A DNA stretch of 64,000 bases from Pyxicephalus adspersus (lineage: Eukaryota > Chordata > Amphibia > Anura > Pyxicephalidae). The stretch lies in assembly GCF_032062135.1 (NCBI RefSeq), contig NC_092859.1, positions 64,101,265-64,165,264 on the forward strand. The letters run 5' to 3'. The position numbers and the translations under genes are program-made. Shown here in pieces: positions 1-10,387 of this stretch (its first letter is position 1; each line of letters starts with the position of its first letter). The notes beneath the pieces were generated by a model. The model had not been told where the DNA came from. It saw only the letters and a list, made by a program, of their open reading frames with translations, and did not search any database.

Positions 1-1236
1 AACACTGATATACATACACTGTATGTATAACAGTGTTAACATGTACACAACTGGAGAAGTAATTTAGCTGTCATCCAGCCAAGATAGTTAAAAAATAGTT
101 AAACTGTAAAAAAATGCAATCAGTATTATAAGGATCTTTTTTAAACACAGTTTATGATCACTAGATCAATAGATTATAGATGTAACTGTTGCCTGTATGT
201 AAACTGCTTTTAGTCTGGCAAAAAATATGTCACGCCACAGGATTATAGTAGACACCACAAAGTTGCTGCTTCAAAGTGCCGACAATTCTGTACTGCTGCT
301 GATGGTCTTCTAGCTACAGATTTTGGGACCCCAGTGCTACTTTTTAGTAAATGTCTCTACCATTAAGTACAAGCACATTCACATCACACATATCCGAAGT
401 TTCCCCTTTACATAATTTTAATGCATATCAAGGAAATAGCCAAACAGTTGTCATGAGGTGGGCTTCTACTAGCCATCTGGAGTAAGGGGCACTACTGATT
501 TGTACTTCATTGATAAATATCAAGATTTTAAATTAGTAATGGAGGCTATCTGTATCTGCTCTATGTTAGCAATCAAGACATGACATGCTTGGTTCAAGCT
601 ACTAACCCAAATGGGTTCATTTACGATTAGTATCATCAAAAAATTCTCAATACTTGTGAACTTTTTTGTGAAGTTTTTTTTTTTCTGTAGGGATGGATAA
701 GTAGTAAAATCTCCATTTTCTCTAATCTCTAGCAAATACTACATCAAGTATTGTTTTAGTGTGACCAGTTCTTTAACCATGACTGGAGAATGAACTGTGA
801 GACGTGTCTGACTGCAAAACAAACATTTTCTTGGCTGCTATGCATTCTACACCTGGAGCTGTTTGCTGATGTTGCTTTATTCCTGATATTCATTTCCGAT
901 GAATTAATTCCATGATATGTTTGTTTTAGATGATAGTGCCTCTATGATTATTTCCTGTTATTTTTATGATGTCCAGCATTGTGATTGTGAGCTGACAGGT
1001 GAAACTATAGAAATATTAAGGTGACCTTGACACAACTTGACACAAATGTAGATAAAAGTACAGTATTTAACCCCTCGCTTTGTAGCTTTTTTGCTGCTGT
1101 TGTTTGTTTTGCAAAAAGTTTTTGCTTGCGTGCAAAGTAATCTGGGTGATTACTCCCAATAAACAATCTGATTCCTTTTTTAGCCTGTTAAAGTTGGTGT
1201 GTAAAAAAACAGTTTAGTTAATGTTTAAATGTCAAA
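1..1236. other. Intronic sequence, nothing recognised
   Basis: AT-rich sequence upstream of the first piggyBac element. It is presumed to be ARHGAP26 intron, because coding exons of that gene lie downstream on the + strand and enter with a non-zero phase. I see no exon, RNA gene or repeat terminus here; the only open stretch (520-735, minus) is short and low in complexity. Confidence 0.5.
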
Positions 1237-1582
1237 TTAACCCCCCTAGCGTTCTAATTCTGTAATTTTTTGATGCAAAAAGTGATCCTATTTTTTTGCG
1301 TAGAAATTTTTGTTTATATTGTGGGCCTGTAATTCTTAGGATTAACTCCCGGGTATAATAATTATATTTATTTATTATATTAGAATCATAAATTATATCA
1401 TAATACATAATTATAATACATAATTATAAAAAATAATGAAATAATAGACCACAACAGAATAATTTATCAAAAAAATTTTTTTTTATCAAAAATTTCTAAC
1501 TGAAATTTTCCAAACAAGTGTGAAATATTATTGATAAATAATAAGATAAATGTAAATTTTAGAAAAAAAAATATTTACATTT

Positions 1583-2452
1583 TTAGTAGACATCCCAGGT
1601 GTGGTAGATTTTGAAGCAGGGTGCTGCACAAAGCCCAACATCACAGTCAGGACAGTAGAACCTGGTTTCTTTGCGTTTCTTCCTTCCTCTGTCATCTGTC
1701 TTTGAGCAGCAAACCACGCACATCCTTGTAGGTGCCGCCTTTTTCTGGGTTGGCGGGATGTATTCAACAAAGTGATGACCACTCAGGCGTTCTGGGTTGA
1801 CAACGGTGGAAGCACGACGTCCAGGTCTACTCATAGCCACTGATGGTGTTTGGTGGTTCTTGACTATAGATTCGGAAACTTGCAAAATGAAGTTCTCCTG
1901 TCTTCAGCTTCCCTTTTGCAAACAGTGCTGGCAGGTTGTGCCGGTTAGCCCTAACGGTTCCATACGCATCTGTTCTGTGTTGCTCATAAAGCTCAGGAGA
2001 GGTGTAGAAATTGTCAGTTATGACACAATAGCCCTGACCTAGCAATGGCTCAATGAGGGATAGCACTGAAGATGTTGCCAATCCATAATGGCTGTATCTG
2101 GGGTTGAACTGTGCCCCTTTTCCAGTGTATATATTCCAGATGTAGCCAGATGAAGATTCACACAGCATATAGGTCTTCACGCCAAACCGTGCCCTCTTTG
2201 ATGCAATGTACTGCACCCAGCTGAGCCTGCTCTTGTAAGCCATTAGACTTTCGTCAATGCTGACATCTCTTTCTGGCACATAGGTTTGCTGGAAATTTTG
2301 TAGAATAATCTGAGATACTTCCCAAATTTTCTTGAGTTTTGGTGCAGGATGGGTAGTCTCATCAAGTTCTTCATTGTTTGCAAAGTGCAGGTACTTCATG
2401 ATGAGGGAAAAGCGGTATTCTGGCATGACTGTGCCAAAGAATGGAGTGGCAA
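1583..2452 (-). pseudogene. piggyBac transposase (DDE_Tnp_1_7 type), broken
   Basis: Read on the minus strand, 2452 to about 1890 encodes the catalytic core. It includes VSIDESLMAYK (first catalytic Asp) and ITDNFYTSPELYE (second Asp). The piece from 1885 to 1583 encodes the cysteine-rich C-terminal zinc ribbon (CVVCCSK...CPDCDVGLC...CFKIYH). Compared with the other two copies, an internal deletion joins the motif KGKLKTGE directly to the region just before the C-terminal domain. This removes the third catalytic Asp (the VVIDYNNTMGG block) and shifts the frame. The N-terminal part runs into the gap at 2453. Such transposases cut and paste DNA at TTAA; this copy cannot make an active enzyme. 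Confidence 0.9.
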
Positions 2453-3380
2453 NNNNNNNNNNNNNNNNNNNNNNNNNNNNNNNNNNNNNNNNNNNNNNNN
2501 NNNNNNNNNNNNNNNNNNNNNNNNNNNNNNNNNNNNNNNNNNNNNNNNNNNNNNNNNNNNNNNNNNNNNNNNNNNNNNNNNNNNNNNNNNNNNNNNNNNN
2601 NNNNNNNNNNNNNNNNNNNNNNNNNNNNNNNNNNNNNNNNNNNNNNNNNNNNNNNNNNNNNNNNNNNNNNNNNNNNNNNNNNNNNNNNNNNNNNNNNNNN
2701 NNNNNNNNNNNNNNNNNNNNNNNNNNNNNNNNNNNNNNNNNNNNNNNNNNNNNNNNNNNNNNNNNNNNNNNNNNNNNNNNNNNNNNNNNNNNNNNNNNNN
2801 NNNNNNNNNNNNNNNNNNNNNNNNNNNNNNNNNNNNNNNNNNNNNNNNNNNNNNNNNNNNNNNNNNNNNNNNNNNNNNNNNNNNNNNNNNNNNNNNNNNN
2901 NNNNNNNNNNNNNNNNNNNNNNNNNNNNNNNNNNNNNNNNNNNNNNNNNNNNNNNNNNNNNNNNNNNNNNNNNNNNNNNNNNNNNNNNNNNNNNNNNNNN
3001 NNNNNNNNNNNNNNNNNNNNNNNNNNNNNNNNNNNNNNNNNNNNNNNNNNNNNNNNNNNNNNNNNNNNNNNNNNNNNNNNNNNNNNNNNNNNNNNNNNNN
3101 NNNNNNNNNNNNNNNNNNNNNNNNNNNNNNNNNNNNNNNNNNNNNNNNNNNNNNNNNNNNNNNNNNNNNNNNNNNNNNNNNNNNNNNNNNNNNNNNNNNN
3201 NNNNNNNNNNNNNNNNNNNNNNNNNNNNNNNNNNNNNNNNNNNNNNNNNNNNNNNNNNNNNNNNNNNNNNNNNNNNNNNNNNNNNNNNNNNNNNNNNNNN
3301 NNNNNNNNNNNNNNNNNNNNNNNNNNNNNNNNNNNNNNNNNNNNNNNNNNNNNNNNNNNNNNNNNNNNNNNNNNNNNNNN
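2453..3380. other. Assembly gap (N)
   Basis: 928 undetermined bases inside piggyBac copy 1. By comparison with copy 2 the gap should cover the start of exon 2, the intron and exon 1 of the transposase. Open frames reported across it are artefacts. Confidence 0.99.
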
Positions 3381-3387
3381 CATCTGA

Positions 3388-3438
3388 AGTTAGATGCGAT
3401 GCACCATGCAGAAATCCTGCATGGTGCATCGCATCTAA
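3388..3438. repeat. Perfect hairpin in piggyBac subterminal region
   Basis: Two 23-24 bp arms (starting GTTAGATGCGATGCACC and ending with its exact complement) separated by about 5 bases. The same hairpin occurs in copy 2 (37258-37312) and, in the opposite orientation with the loop complemented, in copy 3 (46248-46300). It is therefore a conserved part of the element. Confidence 0.85.
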
Positions 3439-3852
3439 CTGCAGATGCGTGCAGCAGGGGTGGTGGGGACCCGGGCAGTATTTAAAAGCGGATTACTCCG
3501 TTATCTGCTTTTAAATTTCCCGCCCGACCACGCCCCCCGACGGATAAGTGCCCCGCCATCACTGCGGGATTGTGCGATCGCGGCTGGAGCGCGGGGATAA
3601 GGTAAGAGTGACCCCCAAAGTTACCGCGAGTGTGACTCGGGGTTACCGCTTTTTGCAATTTTTCCCACCCCGAGTCACACTCGGGAATACCGCTAGGGGG
3701 GTTAATGTTGTACTGGAGTTAGCCGTGTGGCTTTAATGAGCAGCATTACCTGCTTGTCTCCTTGGTGTATTTTCATAGCTCCAAGGAAGCCCTGGAACCT
3801 GGGAGGCACTAATATTGTAATAATATAATACCAAAGCATCTGTTTAGTCATT

Positions 3853-4139
3853 GGGCCTGATTTAATAAAGCTGTCCAAGGCTGGAAAGGATACACTTTCA
3901 TCAGTAAAGCTGGATGATTCAGCGAACCTGGAATAGATCTTGTCCAGGATTATTATTATTATTATTAAACAGGATTTATATAGCGCCAACATATTACGCA
4001 GCGCTGTACATTAAATGAAAACTTTTGCTAACAAATAGCAAATGACTTTGGAAATGTATTCCAGGTTTGATCAATCACCCAGCTTCACTAACGAAAGTGT
4101 ATCCTCTTTAGCCTTGAAGAACTTTCATTCATCAGGCCC
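3853..4139. mobile_element. Foldback MITE (GGGCCTGATTTATTAAA family), copy 1
   Basis: The element starts GGGCCTGATTTAATAAAG and ends with the complement, ATCAGGCCC. Its two halves are long imperfect inverted repeats (compare the GATACACTTTCATCAG segment near 3889 with the matching segment near 4096). It is interrupted near the middle by an L2-type 3' tail (3949-4016). Other copies lie at 21466-21687 and 29961-30163, and a solo end at about 41745-41761. Confidence 0.8.
3949..4016 (-). mobile_element. L2-type LINE/SINE 3' tail with (ATT)n
   Basis: An (ATT)n microsatellite followed by AGGATTTATATAGCGCCAAC and the GCGCTGTACATTAAAT block. This is the same 3' tail as in the longer L2 fragment at 20390-21125 and at 52971-53113. 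It sits inside the foldback MITE, so it inserted after the MITE. Confidence 0.75.
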
Positions 4140-5789
4140 ATTGTGCCTCTCTTCTGTGCCTAATGTCCAATTAGTGTCCACCAACAACATTTTAATAGAA
4201 TGTCCTGGGCATGAGGCTTCCAGGACACTCTTAAAATACAAATGTAAGTAGTCATTGCCAATGGCAAAGACGGGGTTGATGGGCAAGTGGAGCTTAGGAG
4301 CAATACCAGGTAAGCCAAGGTCTTAAATTATGCTAGACTCCTAAATGCAGGGCAACTTGTGATGCCAACTTTAATACCAGACTTTTAAAAATGTAAATTG
4401 TTGACTGACTCTCCAAACTGAATGCCATGGAAAAGATTAGTAAAAGACCATTTTCTTCTATAGTATCAGACAGATTTTAAGATTCAGTTACATTACAACA
4501 CCATGCAATCTGACCACATCCCTGGCTGCTATTTTTGTGTGATACAGAAAGTTGTGACTATAAATTAGAAGAATAATTTCATTGTTCGCCAAATTCTCTC
4601 TCTAATAATTCAGGTATTTTTTTTTTTTTAAGTCAAAATAGTTTTTAAAAAATTTACAAATTGGTAGAATAAGATCTGATGGACTTTTAGAATGGTTCAG
4701 CTTACTGACTGCTGGCAAAAACCATTAACTTTATGAAAACAAGCCATATTTTATAGCCATTGAATTGTATTGGGGGGAAACACACAGTAAAATTGTATAC
4801 ATGCAAAAGTATGAGGTAGGAGATTAGATATTGAAGGGGGAGTGTGTGAACAGTGGCTCTGATGAAATTTCATTGTTAATCAAATGATGATGCCTTGACC
4901 CAAATCTAAACTACAGGATAACCAGTTAAAACACTGATCCATCTTTTTCATGACATTTGTGCAGCATAACCACACTGAACACTTTTGTTTGGTAGTGCAC
5001 AAGCCCTGCTTTTTCTCTGTTGCAGTTCAGTAATGTAGGTCTTGCCTTTTCCCCAGCATGTAAATAAAGAGTAAAAAAAAAAAAAAAAAAACAGACTAAT
5101 GAGCTTTTATCTCTGTCACCTTTCTTTCTTCTTCTAATAGTATGTTCCTTGATATGTAATGATATTTTACATGGGAGCAGTTCGGAACGACTTTGTGCTG
5201 GTGGTTGCTGTTGCGTTGGATTGAGGCCATTGTTGCTGAATGCAACATGTTGGGTTAACTGCAGATAAGTGATTTCCCCAAAGTCATTTGAAGAAAAAGC
5301 AGTAATGGCTGGAATATTCCACATGTTGCCTTAAGGCTAACTAAAACAAAACAACTGCTTATTTCTTTGATTGGTTAATACAAGATATCAGGCTGAGGAT
5401 ACTACAAACCAAGCTGTAATAGCTAAATAGTATGATGATCTGTTAAATATAACTTAAATTAACTGTTTATGTAAGGCTTGATAATATCCGATTGTTTTAA
5501 ACAGTGATTTTCATGAGCAAATCTAGGGGTAAATGTGTGTAGTTACCAAATTAAGAAACATGTTTATCTAAATATTGTACTTATAAAAAATACTCATGAT
5601 AAAGGTTTTAGTTTGTTAATGGTTACAAAGCATGGAAATAGGGTTGTCATTTAGGCTTATATGAAAAAGGAATTTCTAGGAATAAGCCTGTCTAACATTT
5701 TGAATTTCACTTCACTGAAGGATCAGGAAAAATACATTTGTACTAAATCTCTTGCCACTTGGTCCACGTGTTAATGGCAGACTGTTATA
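4140..5789. other. Intron, no recognised feature
   Basis: AT-rich ARHGAP26 intron. It contains homopolymer runs (T near 4618-4630, A near 5074-5092). The 132-codon minus-strand frame at 4926-5324 reads through the poly-A/T run and shows no domain, so I do not call it a gene. Confidence 0.5.
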
Positions 5790-6265
5790 GCCCACAATAC
5801 CATCCTCCCCTTCCACAAAGCTGATTCTCTCCTCTAATACCTATTATGAATACTGCAGTCAGACTTATCCATTCTTCCCACCACTCCTTGCTGCTGCCTC
5901 TTTGTAGTTCTCTTTATTGGTTTCCATTTCAGCTTAGTATCAAATTCAAGCTCCTGTGCTTTGCCTTCAAATCCCTCCACAGTTCTTGTCCCACTTACCT
6001 TTTTGACCTGGTAAAAAAATATTCCCCAGCCACTCTCTTCGCTCCTCCAATGACCTACTAATGAATTCCTCTTTCATAACTTCATTACATTCACTGCTCC
6101 AAGACTTCTCTTGAGCTGCCCCGACTCTCTAGATTGGTCTTCCTTATTCTATTCAGCTCACTCCGATTTTCTGCTCATTTAAAAGAGCACTCAAAACCCA
6201 TCTTTTTAAAACTTACCTACCCATCTGCTTCTGTCTCTTAAAATCCTACAGTTGTTCTTTTCTGC
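5790..6265 (+). mobile_element. L2-type LINE fragment (3' end of ORF2)
   Basis: In + frames the segment encodes a degraded version of the L2 reverse transcriptase C-terminus: an N-T/A-A-V/K-L-I-H start, a SLYWFPFQ-like segment, then IKFKLLCFAFKSLH and CPTYL. The same peptide pattern is read on the minus strand at 20598-20997. The alternating match in more than one frame shows frameshifts. No tail with the typical GCGCTATATAAATCC end was found beyond it. Confidence 0.8.
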
Positions 6266-7884
6266 TGAAACTTGGTTGTTGGTTTTTTGTTTGTAGAAAA
6301 TTAATCATAAAACTGTAGCTATTACGATCTACATATCCTTATAATTGACCTGCCAGTATGCTGACATTATGGTAATCCCTTTTATTATTTTTTTTTTGTA
6401 ATCACTTGAGATGCACAGAAAAAAAATAAGCACTTCCAGACATTTTTGTTAAAATAGAAAGTTTGGCCTTTCAAGTGTCTCCAAACTCACATTCTTTCTG
6501 AGACAAACATGTCTTTTATGTGGTCGTTGTGCATGACATCCTTGTAACAACAAGTTATTGGTTTGCCCAGCAAGTACCACATACTTGAAGTACAATACTG
6601 TACAGCATTGCTATTCTGGGGGTGGAAATAGCAAGCTTAAGTGTTTTTTATGCAATAAATTCTTAAAGGGATTGTATTACTTGGGCTGATGAGACAATTT
6701 TTAAAGTTTGCTTCATCAAACTGCTCATAATTCACTGTTAGGTTGTCATTTTATGCTCCACACAGATTATTATATGGGAAATATATTATGCTCCATTTTT
6801 AATTATACAGAAGAAGACTGTATTTACAATTTATCTCCTGGTCTCACCATACCGGATGTGTTTTTATTTATATTAAAAAAGTACATAGGTCTAATGGAAT
6901 AGGATATAACATTGCAAAGAGACCCTGCTGAAATAATTTATTAGATCCTGTAGTTATATATATTTTTATTCCTGTGTTTATAAAGTGCTGACATGAAAAT
7001 ATTACCATGAATACTATTAGAATGGACTAAAAAAAAAATCAAAAAGCCCAGAAACAGAACCAGTTCTATAGCACAGTAGAGTCATCTTTTCACAATTAAA
7101 TGTCACAACATATCGCAAAAATAGGAAAAGTCATCCCCCATTTCAGGATAGTAGGAGGAGTCGTATGCATCATTCCTTCATGCCCCAATGGATAATTGTG
7201 CATCCAGAACTTTGGTGAATATTATTAATTTAGCTTAATAATACTCTAAACTGCAGCTGTCAGGCTTATTTGCTTTCATTGGCACTGAAGCAATGTTTTC
7301 ATCTACAACATAAAAAACGTATTTACCATGCTCTGTATTGATGAACGCCTTCTGCTTTCTGAAATTCTCTGAACCATTTACATTCTTCCCTGGCCTTTGA
7401 AGGAGCACATAATATATTCCCCTAAACACACTAGGGACAATTTGAGTGGAACCAATTATCCTATTAAAATTCTACTTTTATTGTGAAATGAAACCAGAGT
7501 ACTCAGCTGGGTGCAGAAGAGCTTACCATCTAAAATTACACTTGCCTTTAATCCAGCAGATCCCTTGATGGAGCTTGCCTTTCCAGTGATCTGGTCCCAC
7601 GTGGTCCTGGTCCATCACCTGATCTCGCACTGTGCAGGTCCGAGATTGCATGACGCAGCCGTGAAGGGGAAGAAAAAAAAAGCCGATCTCACTGCGCTTA
7701 CATGAGATTACAAGCATCTCTTTTTCCTTGAAGGAAAAGATGCTCCTTCTGTGCATGCCCAAGATCAGGGCATGGGCAGAAGGAGCAGCCAGAGCCTCCT
7801 GGGATGCACTCCTGTTAAGTAAAGCCATCAAGACTTAAAGGGGCAGTGCTGCACCCTTTTTTTAAAAAAAAAAAAACACACCCA
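6266..7884. other. Intron, mostly unique
   Basis: No exon or transposon terminus recognised. From about 7560 to 7860 base composition becomes more GC-rich, with a short inverted repeat (GGAAAAGATGCTCC... region near 7735). This suggests an old MITE-like repeat, but its ends are not clear. Confidence 0.4.
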
Positions 7885-7939
7885 ACATTTTTACTTTATA
7901 TAGAAGGGTTGTTTACCCTTCTATGTAAAGTAAAAATGT
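7885..7939. repeat. 55-nt hairpin, 24-bp arms
   Basis: The arms 7885-7908 and 7916-7939 are complementary with one mismatch and a 7-base loop. It lies immediately after an A-rich tract (7868-7876). It is most likely the tip of a MITE; a small-RNA hairpin cannot be excluded from sequence alone. Confidence 0.7.
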
Positions 7940-8150
7940 GAGTTTTAGTACGCTTTAATTAATAACCCATGTGACTTAACACATTTCATTGAGAGAGTTA
8001 ATTCAAAGCCTCCAGTTAAGGTGCCTTCTTTTCTTTTCCTGGGTAGACAATGGATTAAAAGTTGGAATTAACAATTGGGACAAGCTCCAAAGCCTTCTTT
8101 TTGAAGAAATGCAGGTACTAGTCCGCCAGTAATACTGGTTACTGCACTTT

Positions 8151-10372
8151 TTTTTTTTAATACATTTTTATTGAAATTTTGCAAAATATACAAGAACCAG
8201 AAAAAAACCAAAAAGAAAACAATGCCAATATTATTCATAATAATTGAAAAAATATAAAATAATAAAACAAATTACATAAACTAAATATAATCAAAAGAAA
8301 AGAAATGTACTCAAAACTCACAGTGCAAATAGTAAAGAGCAATCATTTATCATAATTTAAAGAGCTTACGGTCTATATCAGGAGTGGCATGATGATCTAA
8401 CCAAGGCGTCCACACTTTATAAAATTTATGTATAGAGTCGTTAGCCACAGCCGACATTTTTTCTAGAACCATGGTATCCGACAACCTAGACATTACTGCC
8501 TGAAAACTCAGAGAGGGTTTCCGCCAAGCTGCCGCTATCACCTGACGTGTAGCTAGAAAAATAAAGGAAATCAGTTTGCACTGACTTTTAGAAAAAGTAG
8601 AGTCCATTTTATGGAGCAGTGCAGTCCAAGGGTCCCTCCTAATAGCCACATGTAGAACTGATCGTATATAGTTGAAAACCCGTATCCAGAGTTTTTTGAC
8701 CACCGGGCAATCCCACCATACATGGCGGAAAGTACCGGGGGCATTACAACCTCTGAAACAAGATGGATCACTCCCAGTAACAAATTTAGCAATTCTAACC
8801 GGTGTTAAATACCACCTAAACAACACTTTATATGTATTTTCCTGCATTATTACATTTGGAGAGCAGCTAGCAATAGCCTGCCATATCTCCTGCCACCCTT
8901 CCATGTCCATTTCAGTGCCCAGATCTGCTTCCCATCTAGCTACATAAGAAAGAGGGCGGGTGTCTGTACCTAATAGTAAATCATAGATCATGGACACCAG
9001 ACCAGCAGAACTAGAACCTCGATAGCAGCAAGATTAAAAACTTGTAAGCTTAAGCGGAGAGTCTGTAACATATTTAAGAAGACCAGTTAGATAATGTCTA
9101 ACCTGTATATATCGAAGGATTTCACCTGAGGGCAATGCCCAGTGTTCCTGCAAATACGCAAAAGACTTGATCCCAGAAAACGAGAACAAGTCATACACAT
9201 ATCGAACAGGCCTCAGAGCCCACCAGCGGAAAGCTGCCGAATTCTCGCTTGCTGGTTGAAAGGAAGGGCAGTTTATAATGCCAGTTAAGGGTGCATGTAC
9301 AGACTTCAAGCCTGCTGGACCCTTCACCCTGTCCCAGATGCCCAATGCATAAGATAGTGTAGGATCTGCCACCAGAGGACGCTTCGAGGGGGAAAACCAG
9401 AGAAGAATATAAATTTATTAAATACCGTAGGTAGCTTTTCAGCGTATACACGAGCCCAGATCAGGAGATCTTGAACACGATGAAGTGCCACCAATGGGGC
9501 TAGTTGGGCCGCCTGCAGATACTTGCAGAAATTAGGAACCGAAAGTCCCCCTTTCAGCCTATGGCGATACAACACTCTATCCGGCACCCGTGGTCTCCCA
9601 GGGTCCCAGATAAATCGCAACACCTTCCTCTGTTCATCTCTAAGTACATGCATGGGAGCTGGTATTGGGAGTGTTCGAAATAGATACAATAGTTTCGGGA
9701 GGTATGTCATTTTATTTGCATGTATCTTACCTATCCAGGACAATGGGAGATTTTGCCATTTAGAACGCAGAGCAGAGAGCTCGCGGAACAATGGTGGATA
9801 ATTAGCCTGATATATTGATGACAAACGAGAAATAATCTTTATACCCAAATATGGGATAACTCTCAACCACTTATAGGAAAAATGAGGTTGCAATGCTTCA
9901 ACTACTGATGGTGGTAAGGAAACATTTAGTGCTTTAGATTTTTCCCTATTCACCACTAAACCTGATATCTCCGAGAATTGGGTAAGTAGATTGTGCAAAT
10001 TTGGCAAAGTCGTAATTGGGGCCGTTAATGTTAACAGTATATCATCTGCAAAAAGCATGATTTTATGAACCCTGTTGTATACTTCTATCCCAGCTATATC
10101 CTGATTTATACGAATAGCAGCTGCTAGTGGTTCAAGGGCCAATATAAACAATATAGGAGAGAGGGGGCAGCCCTGTCTGGTACCCCGCAATATTGGGAAC
10201 GGAGTCGAAACATAACCCATATATTTTACAGTAGCAGAAGGAGAAGCATACAAAGCCTTCATCCAGTGCCAAAACCCCATCTCTTGAGGGCATAGAACAA
10301 ATATTGCCATGATATAGAATCAAAGGCCTTCCCTATATCCAACGATAGCATCATACATTCTATTGATTTAGA
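8151..10372 (-). mobile_element. L1-like LINE, 5'-truncated, with target-site duplication
   Basis: The insertion is flanked by a direct repeat GGTTACTGCACTTT (8137-8150 and 10373-10386), a classic LINE target-site duplication. On the minus strand the 3' end is at 8151, with an AATAAA signal and an A-rich tail (read as T on the + strand). The 5' end stops inside the reverse transcriptase palm domain at the DIGKAFDSISW motif (about 10325-10360), so endonuclease and ORF1 are absent. It is intronic to ARHGAP26 and antisense to it. Confidence 0.93.
8350..10370 (-). pseudogene. L1-like ORF2 reverse transcriptase, truncated and frameshifted
   Basis: The longest open piece (10310-9324) carries GTRQGCPLSPILFILALEPL, a finger-palm motif, and the catalytic LFADDILLTL box (FADD), followed by the thumb region. 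Further frames (9372-9034 and 8997-8350) continue into the C-terminal domain with a CFRGCNAPGTFRHVWWDC cysteine-rich motif typical of L1/Tx1 ORF2. Upstream of 10310 the reading frame shifts but DIGKAFDSI is still readable. In intact elements the protein reverse-transcribes its own RNA at a nicked target. This copy is dead. Confidence 0.9.
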
Positions 10373-10387
10373 GGTTACTGCACTTTT

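Larger units (their letters stand above)
1241..3701 (-). mobile_element. piggyBac-type DNA transposon, copy 1 (defective)
   Basis: The element is bounded by TTAA on both sides (1237-1240 and 3702-3705), the target site that piggyBac duplicates. The ends are inverted repeats: CCCCCCTAGCG at 1241 and its complement ending at 3701. A transposase reads on the minus strand. The right end, upstream of the transposase, carries a hairpin (about 3388-3438) and a subterminal palindrome, CCCGAGTGTGACTCGGG-like, near 3671. An assembly gap of 928 bases hides the N-terminal half. The central domain was also lost by internal deletion. It is one of three related copies in this window, with 34417-37623 and 46002-48713. 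Confidence 0.92.

Noticed and set aside
1827..3387. Long open frames on both strands spanning 2453-3380
   Set aside because: They run through undetermined bases; only the piggyBac part outside the gap is real.
4926..5324. 132-codon minus-strand frame
   Set aside because: Includes a homopolymer-encoded run of Phe and no conserved motif.
8672..8947. Open frame on the + strand in the L1 region
   Set aside because: Antisense shadow of the L1 ORF2 C-terminal region.
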